Translations under genes and position numbers: made by a program | Notes under the pieces: model-generated | What the model was told of the DNA's origin: nothing | The model's input: the letters and a program-made list of their open reading frames with translations, nothing else | Databases searched by the model: none | Shown here: positions 35,712 to 46,217 of the stretch, piece after piece | Numbering within the stretch: the first letter of the stretch is position 1 | How the letters are laid out: each line of letters begins with the position of its first letter | DNA from: Aldrovandia affinis | Taxonomy: Eukaryota > Chordata > Actinopteri > Notacanthiformes > Halosauridae | Length of the DNA stretch: 64,000 nucleotides | Assembly (NCBI GenBank): GCA_029706075.1 | Contig: JAINUG010000329.1 | Span: 186,001-250,000 of the forward strand | Reading direction: 5' to 3'

Positions 35712-35920
35712 GTGAGTGATAAAGTCCCATGCAGTGTGGCCCATGGAGATGGCTGTCCCAACACTGCATAATATCTTAATTTGTTGACATTAAAGGTCCG
35801 TGTGTCATAAGCCCAGGTTTAGCTATTTATAATATAATCCCCACAAATGCACAACTGTATCTAAATATTTAAATCCATCATCTATTTATATTTGAATATT
35901 ACTTGCTTGCCATAACACTG

Positions 35921-37254
35921 TTACACACCACATGACAAATCCCTGGATGTGAGCAGAGCAGCCAATGGTAAGAAGTGGCAGAGGAGTGGGGTTTGCCAGT
36001 CTCTGGACCAGATCTTTATTTTTCTGTCTCTCCCCCAGACACGGGAGAGAGAAACAGTGGGAGACCAAAATAAAAACAAACACAAAACACAAAAAAGTCT
36101 TCACCCTACTTGCTACAAAGCTTTTGAGCAAAAACAATTCACTAAAATAACAAACTGAAATAAACAAAACTAAATTAAAGCCCGCCTTCTCCAAGGGGGG
36201 AAACTAACCCTTCTGGGGAAAACACACAACAAACAGACAGTGCCACCGTACCTCTTCAGTCCGGAGTTCTACTACAACCTCAACAGGCACACACATATTC
36301 AGTGACTTTTCAAGTGCTTCCCAAACCCATGCACACAGAGACACAAACGTTTCAGTCCCAAGTTCTGTTTTAACACAAACACAGAGACCCTCGCCACTCA
36401 TCACAGTGAGAGGCAACCAGCCCTGAGACAGTCTCCACTCTTTCAGTGAGAGTTCTCGGGCCGTTGTCCAGAAACACTCTCCACTGCCCTAGTGCGACTT
36501 CTCTTCCAATCACACCAAGGGAGAGAGGTGGACACTCTTCCAGTGCACCCTCTCTCTCTTTCACAGTCACACCGAGGGAGAGAGGCAGACACTCTTTCAG
36601 TATGCCCTCTCTCGCTCCCTTTCCCACTCAAACAAGAAGCACTCTACTCAGTCACTTTTGACAAACGCACACAGAACTCAACAAAGACTGCCTCCCAGAA
36701 GCTTGGATTACAGACCATGCACGACAGAGTCACATCAAACACTAACACTCACAAACAACATGCCCATGTGAACGACAACCCACAAGTCTATGATACACAC
36801 ACATGAATGCAAGACGAACACTTCTCAAGACACACACACACATGAATGACAAGACTAAGACTAACTAATCCCCCACTCGCTCCACCTGCTCTTAAATAGA
36901 CTTACTTTCTGCCTGGCTCAGGTGGGACTCGTGAGGCAATCACCTGTCTCTCATTTACACACCCAATCACAATTACTCAACACCAAACAATTCACATACA
37001 CCACACCCACTCACATTCTCACACACAACCAGGTAAGTGAATAATCACTTATCATCCACACCAATCAACACCAATTAAATAATGATTAAATATTTGGGAC
37101 CTTTAGAACTAGAATTCCGGGCACCTGCCAACTGCGAGATTGCCAAACCTGGCCACGGAAAGTACAACTGTTCCAAAGGTCCTCCACAGCAACACCGCGG
37201 CAAAAGAGAGGCAACCCCGCAACTCCCCTGTCGCAGAGACAGATGCCCTCCACA
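35921..37254 (-). mobile_element. Solo LTR fossil (about 1.33 kb, antisense) in EGFR intron 3
   Basis: The segment is related, in opposite orientation, to the solo LTR at 45,047-46,217. They share a block near 36,890-36,945 containing GCCTGGCTCAGGTGGGACTC, a TATA-like region reading CTCTTAAATAG and the terminal CCTCCACA. CACTG flanks both sides (35,916-35,920 and 37,255-37,259), a 5-bp target duplication. No internal coding region accompanies it. The two copies have diverged a good deal, so they are old or belong to different subfamilies. Several open frames inside are incidental. Confidence 0.75.
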
Positions 37255-37554
37255 CACTGGAATCAAAGAGTCTATTCTAGTCAAATATTTTAAATATATT
37301 GTCGGGGTAGTTTTATGCATTCGATTCCATTTTTCTTTATCCTGTTTGGAAGATTCCTGATTGTGATTGTAATTTTTATGTCAGGATTTAATGTTTTTAA
37401 GGTAGTAAACCTTAAGATTCATATAGATAACCATTCAAGATTTGACATTGAATATTTTGTGTTTGAGTGAGCCAGAATCCAGAAGCAAGTATGTATAGCA
37501 TGGAGACATTTACATGCTGTCGGAATAGAAAATTCTTATACCATCAACACCAAA

Positions 37555-37735
37555 CCACTAAAACACCAAATGATGGAATTTCTCGTGGAAGAATGGTGTT
37601 GCACAGTTGCAGACACTTGTAGAATCTAGGCACATTGAAGCTGTTCTGGCAGCTTGTAGTGGCCCAACGTCCTATTAAGAGACTTTATGTTGGTGTTTCC
37701 TTTAGTTTGGATGTTACCTGTATTTCTTCACTGTT
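37555..37735 (+). repeat. Tc1-like transposon 3' end fragment
   Basis: The stretch TGGCCCAACGTCCTATTAAG followed by AGACTTTATGTTGGTGTTTC and ending near TTACCTGTA is the typical right end of the Tc1 family also seen at 34,823 (inverted) and 57,420. Only the terminal part remains. Confidence 0.7.
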
Positions 37736-37980
37736 ATAACCTGTTAACGATCGGGATCATGAAGGTATAAAACATTTGTTCGAAAGATTAATGTAGGGCA
37801 ACATGCATCTCTGCCTGAAATGAGAATCAGTTGTGAGCTCATAGTTAATAGAGAATAAGCTGTTTAATTATAGTAGTAAATTGGAAGCATGAAGGCTCCA
37901 TGCTTCCATTGTACCGTGGCTGCTCTGTCCATTAACAAGGGCAGTGTTAAAATAAATGTTTATAATTACAAACGTGATTC

Positions 37981-38325
37981 ATCTCATCTCATCTCATCTC
38001 ATTGTCTAAGCCGCTTATTCCTGGTCAGGGTCGCGGGGGGGCATAGGGGCGAGAGGCAGGAATAAACCCTGGACAGGTCGCCAATCCATCGCAGGGCACA
38101 CACACCATTCACTCACACACTCATACCTACGGGCAATTTAGACTCTCCAATTAGGCTAACGTGCATGTCTTTGGACTGTGGGAGGAAACCGGAGTACCCG
38201 GAGGAAACCCACGCGGACACGGGAGAACATGCAAACTCCACACAGAAAGGCCCCCGGCCTGGATTCGAACCCGAGACCTTCTTGCTGTGAGGCGACAGTG
38301 CTATCCACTGCACCACCGTGCCGCC
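37981..38325 (-). repeat. tRNA-headed SINE, family 1, copy 3
   Basis: An antisense copy with the tail (TCATC repeats) on the left and the tRNA-like head, GGCGGCACGGTGGTGCAGTG on the minus strand, at the right edge. An imperfect target duplication ACGTGATTC / ACGTTATTC flanks it (37,972-37,980 and 38,326-38,334). A short internal deletion relative to copy 1 lies near 38,040. Confidence 0.9.
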
Positions 38326-38362
38326 ACGTTATTCATTTGCTTTAAAAAAGTTTTAAAGTTAT

Positions 38363-38753
38363 GGGCTGGCGGATAGCGTAGCGGTCTAACGCACCACACT
38401 TTGGCTGGTCCGGTGTGGTGTGCACTGCCTGTCAGGGACGCGGTTCGAAACCCGCGTCTCTACCAGACCGGCCCTGGTCGTCAGCACGATCGGAGGCGGC
38501 GTTTGGCTGTCCGCCTCCGGGGGAAGGGGGAGGGTGAGCTGCCACGAGTCCGTCGAGGAGCAGGAAAAAGGCGTCCGTGGTAGAGGCGGATAAATTCGGC
38601 CCGGAAATAATGTCTCGCCCCGGAGGACGGGCGGCGGACTCGTGGGGGAGGGGCAATTGAGATAAATAGAGGGTATAATTGGCAACCAAATTGGGAGAAA
38701 AATGGGGGAAAAATTAGAAATAAATTTTAATTTAAAAATTTAAAATAAAAAAT
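38363..38753 (+). repeat. tRNA-headed SINE, family 2, copy 1
   Basis: It begins GGGCTGGCGGATAGCGTAGC and has GGTTCGAAACCCGCG as a B-box-like motif, a GC-rich body (GATCGGAGGCGGCGTTTGGC) and an AT-rich tail after ACCAAATTGGGAGAAAAATG. A perfect 14-bp duplication AGTTTTAAAGTTAT flanks it (38,349-38,362 and 38,754-38,767). Other copies lie at 49,344, 52,765 and 61,105. Confidence 0.92.
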
Positions 38754-38996
38754 AGTTTTAAAGTTATAACGGATTTGATCAGCTTTTGTCTGAAAGACTA
38801 TTTGTATTTCAACCAAACTGAACTGCAGAATGATCAGGAAAGAGATCCAGTGTAGCCAAACCTATGAAAAATCATGAGTAGTGGTAATTTATAGATTTCC
38901 AGTTTTTTTACAGTGCAAGGATTACATGGCAGACCATAGTTGTGTAGCAGTGTTAAGATGGTTGTAGTGATATGACATTTTGTTTCTGCTGTACAG

Positions 38997-39137
38997 AAAT
39001 TCTCAAGGGAGGTGTGAAAGTCACTAACAACCATTTGCTGTGTAACGTGGAGACGATACAATGGTCTGACATTGTGGACAAGCAATGGAACAATAACCTT
39101 ACCATGATGGTTCACCATGAGAGCTCTGGCAAGCACT
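38997..39137 (+). CDS. egfr: EGFR exon 4 (end of domain I)
   Basis: The 141-nt exon runs from acceptor GTACAG to donor GTGAGT, phase 1 in and phase 1 out. It encodes (E)ILKGGVKVTNNHLLCNVET, IQWSDIVDKQWNNNLTMMVH and HESSGKH(C). Human has [20 protein letters not shown] followed by IQWRDIV. NLT is a possible N-glycosylation site. The exon completes the L1 domain and its final split cysteine codon opens the cysteine-rich domain II. Confidence 0.95.
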
Positions 39138-39139
39138 GT

Positions 39140-39727
39140 GAGTATGCCAGCGACATATCCTAGGAATTTAAAGGGACTATGGGAAAATGGCTATCATATG
39201 CATCCTCTTTATTATAAGAAATAAACCATTCAATGAATGGTTTAATTAGTTATTTTAATTACTTATTTAAATAGATTTATTCTGAGGGTGCAATCTGAAT
39301 TTTTTTTCAATACATATCATGTACTAGGCTTTTATTTGTATCATAGGATATCTAGTCATGTAAACCCCCCAAAATATACAAGGAACAGATTACAGAACTA
39401 AGATATATGGCTCTAGTTTGGGGAGGGCAGTCCAAACCTGGACAGTATTGTAACTGCTGGTTTCGGCCATCACAAACGGAATATTTCTCACCTCCGCGCA
39501 ATTTGGTAGTTTTGTGGTCAGCAATAAAGGCATTTGTGGCAACATGGGTTGGGCAGTGCAATGGGGGGTATGTCAATAAAAACATTAGGGGTGTTCAAGC
39601 TTTGTGTGTGATCATTTGTTTTTTTCCATCCACCTCTTAACTCAAACGCACGGCGTTATGTGCTAGTTTGGTCACGTTATAAATGGACACAGAAGGGCAG
39701 ATAGGGCACACACATGATAAATACCCC
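39140..39727. other. EGFR intron 4, unique part
   Basis: No repeat or exon recognised. Confidence 0.35.
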
Positions 39728-39735
39728 ATCACACA

Positions 39736-39853
39736 CAGGGCAGGATTTTGATTGTCCCTAGGCCATATTAATATTTTCTCCATTATTCCAGGCCCCGTGC
39801 AACGTTTGGGCCCTAGGCCCAGGCCTTGTCGGCCTATGCGGAGATCCGGCCCG
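39736..39853. mobile_element. Short hAT MITE (118 bp)
   Basis: Ends CAGGGCAGGATTT and GATCCGGCCCG are approximate inverted repeats, and a perfect 8-bp duplication ATCACACA flanks them (39,728-39,735 and 39,854-39,861). It shares the block CCTAGGCCCAGGCCTTGTCG with the larger MITE at 42,086, so it is an internally deleted relative. Confidence 0.85.
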
Positions 39854-39994
39854 ATCACACAAGAGTGTTTTGTGGATGTTATGTATTTCACCTCACTCTG
39901 AGGCAAATCGACTCATTCGTATTCAACTAAGCAGTTCAAAGTATTAGAATTTTGCACATGTAATTGTGTGAGATACTTAAAAAATATATATCCA

Positions 39995-40965
39995 GTCAAG
40001 CCGGAAAGTCTGCACACCCCTTTCACCCTCTCCACGTTTCATTGCGTTACAGACTTACTCTACAATAGATTAAGTTCATTTTTTGTCTCAAAATTCTACA
40101 CAAAATAGCCCATAATGACAAAGTGAAAACAGGTTTTTAGACATTTCTGCTAATTTATTAAAAATCTAAATGTAAAATATCATATGTACACAAGTGTGCA
40201 CACCCTTTGATATGACACCCAAAAGTGAGCTGAGGTGCATTTTGTTTCCATTGATACTGCTTGAGATGTTTCTACAACTTGATTCTAGTCCACCTGTGGT
40301 AAATTCAATTGATTGGACATGATTTGGAAAGGCACACACCTGTCTATATAAGGTCCCACAGTTGACAGTGCATGTCAGAGTAAAAACCAAGCCATGAAGT
40401 CCTAGGAACTCTCCATAGACCTCCGAGATAGAATTGTGTTGAGGCATAGATCTGGGGAAGGGTATCAAAACATTACTAAAGCATTGAAAGCACCCAGGAG
40501 AACAATGGGCTCCATCATTGTGAAAGGAAAGAAGTTTGGAACCACCACAACTCTTCTTAGAGCTGGCCGTCCGGCCAAACTCAGTAACTGGGCAAGAAGG
40601 GCCTTGGTCAGGGAGGTGACCAAGAACCCAATGGCCACTCTAAGAGAGCTTCAGAGTTCCTCTGCAGCGATGGGAGAACCTGGCAGAAGGACAACCATCT
40701 GTGCACCACTCCATCAATCAGGCCTTTTTGGTAGTGGCTAGATGGAAGCTACTCCTGAGTGAAAGGCATATGACAGCCCACCTGGAGTTCGCCAAATGGC
40801 ACTTAAAGGACTCTAAGAGCATCAGGAAAAAGATTATCCGATCTGATGAGACACAAATTGAACTTTTTGGCCTGAATGCCAAGTGCTACCATAAAGGTCT
40901 GATTGATGGAGTGCTGCAGAGATGTTTGTCCTTCTACCAGGTTCTCCCATATTGTTCATGAACAC
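39995..40965 (+). mobile_element. Tc1-like transposon, left end and N-terminal to mid transposase
   Basis: The left end (AGTCAAGCCGGAAAGTCTGC and the long AT-rich terminal region to about 40,240) precedes a broken transposase. In several frames one can read the helix-turn-helix region around 40,430-40,560 and RAGRPAKLSNWARRALVREV near 40,560-40,620. Then comes VARWKLLLSERHMTAHLEFA and the first catalytic aspartate in IIRSDETQIELFG (about 40,830-40,870). The element ends abruptly near 40,965 without its C-terminus or right end. There are at least two frame breaks. Confidence 0.85.
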
Positions 40966-41272
40966 ATTTTAATATATGTGGCTTTCATGAAAATACATTT
41001 GTGCCACACGTCTCTTCCTCTTCCTCCTCCTGGACACCTGTATCAGTTTCCTATTGTGAAAAGCACTTTTCTGTATTTATATTATTTTTTTTGTATTGTG
41101 ACAATTCCATAAATTATTAAGATATATTAATAAACAAGTGGCATATGCATAGCATTTTGTCTTAAAAGTGCCCTGTTTCTCTGGGCTATTGTGTTTTCTT
41201 GGCCACACCATGTTAGAACTGTAACTGGTACGAAACTAATGAAAAACACATGTATGCAACATTGTCCCGCAG

Positions 41273-41341
41273 GCAGGAAGTGTGATTCTGGGTGCTTCAA
41301 TGGTTCCTGCTGGGCTCCAGGCCCAGAACACTGCCAAACCT
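41273..41341 (+). CDS. egfr: EGFR exon 5 (domain II, first cysteine module)
   Basis: A 69-nt exon, the same length as human exon 5, with acceptor CCGCAG and donor GTAAGC. It encodes (C)RKCDSGCFNGSCWAPGPEHC plus QT, with cysteine spacing as in human [20 protein letters not shown]. Confidence 0.95.
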
Positions 41342-41429
41342 GTAAGCTCTGATACACCCCATTCTGATACACCCCATTCACTCAATATGTTCTCACAACC
41401 TGTTCATAAATAGAGGGATTTTAGACACC

Positions 41430-41735
41430 ATGTTACATTACATTTTAAGCATTTAGCAGATGCTCTTATCCAGAGCGACTTACAAGATGTGCATAAATAC
41501 ATGGTAGGATCAATCATAGTTTGCGCACAAGATCAGTGCAGTAATACAGCGATAAACATCGTTGTTGGCAGCTGCATACCCTACCTGTAACACTGGGAAG
41601 GAAAAGGTTAGAAAAATATATTTTTATTTTATTTAATTAAATGAGTAGGCAGGGATATATATACAAGAAGTGTTGAGCAAGTAGGCAGTGGTGATGACAG
41701 TTGGTTAGAGTCTGAAAAGGTGGGTTTTCAGTCTC
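41430..41735 (-). repeat. 3' end fragment of an L2-type LINE (antisense)
   Basis: It carries the tail motif TTAGCAGATGCTCTTATCCA and the non-coding 3' region (GTGCATAAATACATGGTAGG) also present at 31,735-31,860 and in reverse at 46,700-46,800. A scrap of C-terminal coding sequence (GGTGGGTTTTCAGTCTCTTG, antisense of TRLKTHL-like) lies at the right edge. Confidence 0.8.
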
Positions 41736-41896
41736 TTGCGGAAGACAGTTTAGATTGGAGGGATTTAGAGTGTTTTAAAAATGTGAATAATGTCAATGCT
41801 AATTATTGAGTGAGGTTTTTTTTTTTCTCCAATTTTGACCGAAAAGCTTTATGCATATGGGATATTTGACGGGAGCTGTGTTTGGCCTCTCTGCAG

Positions 41897-42015
41897 TGAC
41901 CAGATTGACCTGTGCTGAGCAGTGCTCCCGGAGGTGTAAGGGGCCCAAGCCCATTGACTGCTGCAATGAGCACTGTGCTGCGGGCTGCACCGGGCCCAGA
42001 CCCACTGACTGCCTG
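41897..42015 (+). CDS. egfr: EGFR exon 6 (domain II)
   Basis: The 119-nt exon is identical in length to human exon 6, with acceptor CTGCAG and donor GTGAGA. It encodes (L)[19 protein letters not shown] then [20 protein letters not shown]. All eight cysteines of the human segment ([32 protein letters not shown]) are kept. Confidence 0.96.
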
Positions 42016-42085
42016 GTGAGAAGTGCCATGTGACCCAAAGGAACCAGTGACGTTGTAACCTTTCCACATTGCAGTCTGTTTTGGG

Positions 42086-42406
42086 CAGGGCCAGATTTTG
42101 ACGTTCATGGACCCTAGGCCCCGCCTCCTTTTTGGGGCCCCCAACCCCCCTCCCTCCTCTGAGTTCAACGCATCCGGCATGGCATTCTGGGAGATGGAGT
42201 TCTTAGATTTAATGTTAGATTGGAGATATGATTTAATTTATGGTATTTATTTTTTATGACTACTACTACTAGTAATAATAATAAGGATCCTGTATGATGA
42301 ACATATATTTATTAAGCGTGTAATAGTGCAATATGAATTATGAATTATGAATTACGTTTGGGCACTAGGCCCAGGCCTTGTCGGCCTATGCAGAGATCTG
42401 GCCCTG
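42086..42406. mobile_element. hAT MITE (321 bp) in EGFR intron 6
   Basis: Ends CAGGGCCAGATTTTG and AGATCTGGCCCTG are inverted repeats, and a perfect 8-bp duplication GTTTTGGG flanks them (42,078-42,085 and 42,407-42,414), the hAT signature. There is no coding potential. Confidence 0.92.
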
Positions 42407-42419
42407 GTTTTGGGTATAA

Positions 42420-42950
42420 AGTTTAAGCGTTAATTTATTTGTTACTTGAGCATTAAGAGTTTAGTGACATGAGCAAAATAGGAAAAACACTTTAGAATGA
42501 AGTGGGACCATAATATAGCTGCATTGTACATCACTATTAATACATTGCGGTTAGTTAATATGCACAAGTGTACAAAATGGGATGTTGAGATGGAATTATA
42601 ACTGCTCACGATTACATATAGTCCTGCTTGTTAACCATCACAAATGTATTTCAAGTGAGGTACAATGTACAAACTGTACAAAAAACGTAACAGGCAATTC
42701 AATTATTTATATTACATTAAACAAATAAAGGTCATTTAAATAAATGAAATAAAATACTGAATAAATAAATGTACTTTTATTGAGTTCATGAATTTTTTTG
42801 TGGAGGAATACAACACTGAAGGAATCTTTCTCAGGGGCACATGTATATTTAAACTGTCTCATCATATGAGAGCGTGGGTTATTAGGGTTAGGGTTAGGTC
42901 ACGCGGGAGAGTGTTTTCTTGGCATGTTCTGTTTCTATTTCATGCGCTCC
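42420..42950. other. EGFR intron 6, right part, with a short telomere-like tract
   Basis: The sequence is AT-rich. TTAGGGTTAGGGTTAGG occurs at about 42,882-42,898, only 58 bp upstream of exon 7. No other feature is seen. Confidence 0.5.
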
Positions 42951-42955
42951 TTCAG

Positions 42956-43097
42956 GCCTGCCGGGACTTCCAGGATGATGGGACATGCAAGGACGCCTGC
43001 CCCCGCCTCATGCTGTACGACCCCAACACCCACCAGCTGGCCGTCAATCCGGATGGGAAGTACAACTTTGGGGCCACATGTGTCAAGAACTGCCCCT
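42956..43097 (+). CDS. egfr: EGFR exon 7 (domain II, dimerisation arm)
   Basis: The 142-nt exon equals human exon 7, with acceptor CTTCAG and donor GTAAGC. It encodes ACRDFQDDGTCKDACPRLML, YDPNTHQLAVNPDGKYNFGA and TCVKNCP. The segment YDPNTHQLAVNPDGKY corresponds to the human dimerisation arm YNPTTYQMDVNPEGKY. The first tyrosine and the proline are kept, while the second tyrosine is histidine here. Confidence 0.96.
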
Positions 43098-43362
43098 GTA
43101 AGCTTCTCCTCTCCAGCGAGCCCAAAATAACGCAGAATATGGGTGATTTCATCAGATGATACGATAATGTCATAAGATAACGGGTTGAGGGCAGGTACAC
43201 TCACATGATGTTGTATTGAGCCAGTGCCATGTTCACTTGTAAAAATCTCAGCTAAATGACATAAGCAAGAAAGGTTCAAACTGCTGTGGTCAACATTTTG
43301 TTTTTAAAATATTGCTAAACGGAGAGAATAAATCAGTAGCGATCAGAGAAAGAGGTTCTGTG

Positions 43363-43999
43363 TGTCACGGTTGTTCCCCTGAAATCGTAAGCCATTGTTA
43401 CGATCAAGCCGGTAAGGTCTGTGGTGTCTTTTTAAAGACGCTACTCCATAGAAACTTACTTTAGTAAAAGAAAACGTTCTCGACTTCAAAACCTTCTTAT
43501 TTAAAAGAACCTCTTTAGAAAACCTTATTTAGGAACCTTACTACTGTTAGTAGTTTGTTTTGGTTCTCTTTTGAGTGAGACTGTGTTTTAGGTTTTCATT
43601 TTCGTTCTTTTTGGCTCTACTAGCCTTTTCTCATTTGTTTCGGACACTCGGTTGTCTTTGGTTTCGTTGTCCGTTTTCCCTTTACCATTGGGTATCCCGG
43701 TGGAGGTTTTTTCCACCGCGTGTTTTGTTTGCTTATATCGTTATATAAGGTATTTTGTTTATCGGGTGCTTTTCGCTACCCTTACCTTATCTACTCTACA
43801 GAGTTTTTGCAGTTCGTTTGTTTGTGTCTGTGTGACACTTAGTCACCCGTTGGGTGATATTTTCTGTTCCTCCTTATTGTTCATTTCCCCCCTATCTCTC
43901 TGTCCGTCAGAGCTAGTGGTTAGACTGTAGGGCAGTACAGTCTAACTTATTGATCCCCCGGGGTTCTGCGAGTGGCACCAAGCACCAACCACCCTCACA
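43363..43999 (+). mobile_element. Solo LTR-like fossil (637 bp) in EGFR intron 7
   Basis: Ends TGTCACGGTTG and ACCCTCACA give the TG...CA pattern, and CTGTG flanks both sides (43,358-43,362 and 44,000-44,004), a perfect 5-bp target duplication. No coding region is present. The orientation and family are not certain. Confidence 0.7.
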
Positions 44000-44063
44000 C
44001 TGTGAGAGAAATTCAATGCTCCCGCTCCAGTGTTTATGGCCTCCCAACTCCGTACTGGAAGCA

Positions 44064-44164
44064 ATTTGATCTGAATCCTTAGTTTGTAAATAATTGGCCC
44101 CATGATTGGTCCATGTTAGGTCTCTGGGACCAATTATTTACAAACTATAGGATTTGGATCAAAT
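44064..44164. repeat. Inverted repeat of about 100 bp (hairpin) before EGFR exon 8
   Basis: The left arm, ATTTGATCTGAATCCTTAG then TTTGTAAATAATTGG, pairs with the right arm, CCAATTATTTACAAACTA then GGATTTGGATCAAAT. The arms are about 38 bp with a few mismatches around a spacer of about 25 bp. It is probably a tiny MITE or the remains of one. Confidence 0.8.
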
Positions 44165-44271
44165 CCTTCAGGGACACAAACGTACTATGCAGAACTGGAG
44201 GCCATGGACACTGTGGGTGCACTGCATTTCAGTGCAGAGAGCCTTTCATTTTGTTCTCATTTTTCTCTCAG

Positions 44272-44388
44272 ATAACTACGTGGTGACGGATCATGGTGCA
44301 TGTGTTCGAACCTGCAGTCCGGATACTTACGAGGTGGACGAGAACGGGGTCAGGAAGTGTAAGAAATGCGAGGGCCTCTGTCCCAAAG
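44272..44388 (+). CDS. egfr: EGFR exon 8 (end of domain II)
   Basis: The 117-nt exon equals human exon 8, with acceptor TCTCAG and donor GTAGCC. It encodes (Y)[38 protein letters not shown]. Human has [38 protein letters not shown], one of the closest matches in the gene. Confidence 0.97.
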
Positions 44389-44852
44389 GTAGCCTTCTTC
44401 AAAGTCTCAATGTTGTAACAAGTTGAGTCACCCTAGGATGATGTAGGACATTTTTTGCCAGTGTTATTTAGGTAGCCTTGACAAAGAATTGTATTACAAG
44501 TTTTTGTTCATTTTACCGGGGGTTTTGTTCAAGAAAACATCTAAATGGATTGGTTTCAGAGTCAAGGAATATATTGTACAGGGCTATCCGAGTGCCAATT
44601 TCAGCCAAATAGGTGATGAAACAGCTAAGATAATGATATTAGATTTTGGTGGTTTTGAATGTGAGCTGTTCTCAAAACCTCTAATAGGTTTAAAACCCTA
44701 ATAGATCACCACACAGTTGCAGGTATACTATCGTTTATTCCTATTTATACAATATATAATTTTCCAATGTTACATGTAATATTGTTGCTGAATGCTGCAT
44801 ATTGCAAGGTCGTTATTTTTTATAATAATATTGTGTTGTTTTTTCTAACCAG

Positions 44853-44979
44853 TTTGTAATGGGCTTGGAATGGGCCAACTTGCGGGTGTTCTGTCAATCA
44901 ATGCTTCCAACATCGACTCCTTCAAAAACTGCACAAAAGTCAATGGTGATGTTTCTGTCATTTTGACCACTCTAAGTGG
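44853..44979 (+). CDS. egfr: EGFR exon 9 (start of domain III)
   Basis: The 127-nt exon equals human exon 9, with acceptor AACCAG and donor GTGAGT. It encodes (V)CNGLGMGQLAGVLSINASN, IDSFKNCTKVNGDVSVILTT and LSG. Human has [39 protein letters not shown]. Two sequons (NAS and NCT) are conserved. It begins the L2 ligand-binding domain. Confidence 0.96.
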
Positions 44980-45046
44980 GTGAGTTTCTAACATCATTCA
45001 GTTGTATTGCTTATCATGTTTGTGCATGATTGCACATCAATCAATG

Positions 45047-46217
45047 TGTGGAGGACGTCGGTCTCGGCCACATGGGAGTGGCATGGTTGCCTGTCTTGTT
45101 TCATGTGGAGCCTTTGGAGCAGTGAGGCTTTCCGGGGGCAGGTTTGGCACTCTCACGGGGTGTGAGAGTGAACTGTCGCCCGGAAGGGAGCTCCAAAGGC
45201 CTTAATTGGTTTAATTATTATTTAATTATTTAATTGGTGTCAATCAGTCAATTGATATAGAAGTCAATTGGCTGATTGGGTGTCTGGGTGAGCATGTGAG
45301 TTGTGATTGTGATTGGGTGATTGCCTCACGAGTCCCACCTGAGCCAGGCAGAAACTAAGCCTATTTAAGAGCAGGTGGGGCGAGTGGGGGATCAGTCAGT
45401 CTTGTCGTGATGTGTGTGTGAGTGCGCGTGCATGTTTGATGTGGAATGTGGAATGTGGAATGTGGAATGTGGAATGTGGAATGAATGGAATGTGGAATGT
45501 TTGTTGGATGTTTCATGTTTGTGGAGTTTTGTGTGCGTTTGTCGAAAGTGACTGAGTAGAGTGCTTCCTGTGTGAGTGGGGAAGAGGGAGAGGGGGTGGC
45601 TTTAGGTGTCGGCCTCTCTCCCTCGGTGTGATTATGGAGGAGCGAGAGGGTGCCCTGGAAGAGGGTCCGCCTCTCGCCCTCGGTTTTAGTAAAAGAGAGC
45701 TCGCACTCGACAGTGGAGAGTGTCTGAGCAACAGCCAAAGAACTCACTGGAAAAGTGGAGGGGTCTTGGGGCTGATTGCCAGAACTCTCACTGTGGGGAG
45801 TGGCGAGTGTCTCTGGATGAATGAGTAAGAGAACTCGAACTGAAAAGTTCAAGTGTCTCAGTATGAATGGGTGGGAAGCACTTGAAAGGTCACTGGAGAT
45901 GTGTGTGTGCCTGAGGAGGTTCCAGGGCAACTCCGGAGGAAGAGGCGCGGTGTCCTGTAAGTTTGGTTATTTTAACTTGTTATTTTCGTTTGTTGTTTTT
46001 ACCCGAAAGCTTCGCGGCGAGTAGGGTGAAGATTTTGTCTGTGTTTGTGTTGGTCTTTGTTATATGTTAACCTGCTACTCCCATTGTCTCTCCCCCATGT
46101 CTGGGGGGAGAGACAGAAAAAGGAATAAATAAAATCCGGTCCGTAGACCGACAAACTCCACTCCGTGTCTCCTGGCTGTTCTGTTCCCGTTCAGGGTTTG
46201 TCACATGGCGTGCGACA
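45047..46217 (+). mobile_element. Solo LTR fossil (1171 bp) in EGFR intron 9
   Basis: It starts TGTGGAGGACGTCGG and ends GCGTGCGACA. A perfect 5-bp duplication CAATG flanks it (45,042-45,046 and 46,218-46,222). A TATA-like CTATTTAAGAGC lies near 45,361 and an AATAAATAAAA poly(A) signal near 46,124, in sense order. It is related to the antisense copy at 35,921-37,254. A small satellite of TGGAATG units occurs at about 45,440-45,500. No internal coding region survives. Confidence 0.85.

Noticed and set aside
36204-36806. Overlapping frames in both strands as a serine-rich protein
   Set aside because: They lie inside the antisense solo LTR and arise from its internal CTCTCTC/GAGAGAG-rich repeats.
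33291-38440. tRNA genes (A and B box matches with GGTTCGAATCC)
   Set aside because: These are SINE heads, with conserved bodies, tails and target duplications; they do not fold into a standard cloverleaf as far as I can judge.
42935-43279. Antisense frames across EGFR exon 7
   Set aside because: Shadows of the real exon, which has matching splice sites and homology on the + strand.
45361-45930. 189-codon minus-strand frame
   Set aside because: It is antisense within the sense-oriented solo LTR and passes through its TGGAATG satellite; no domain is present.
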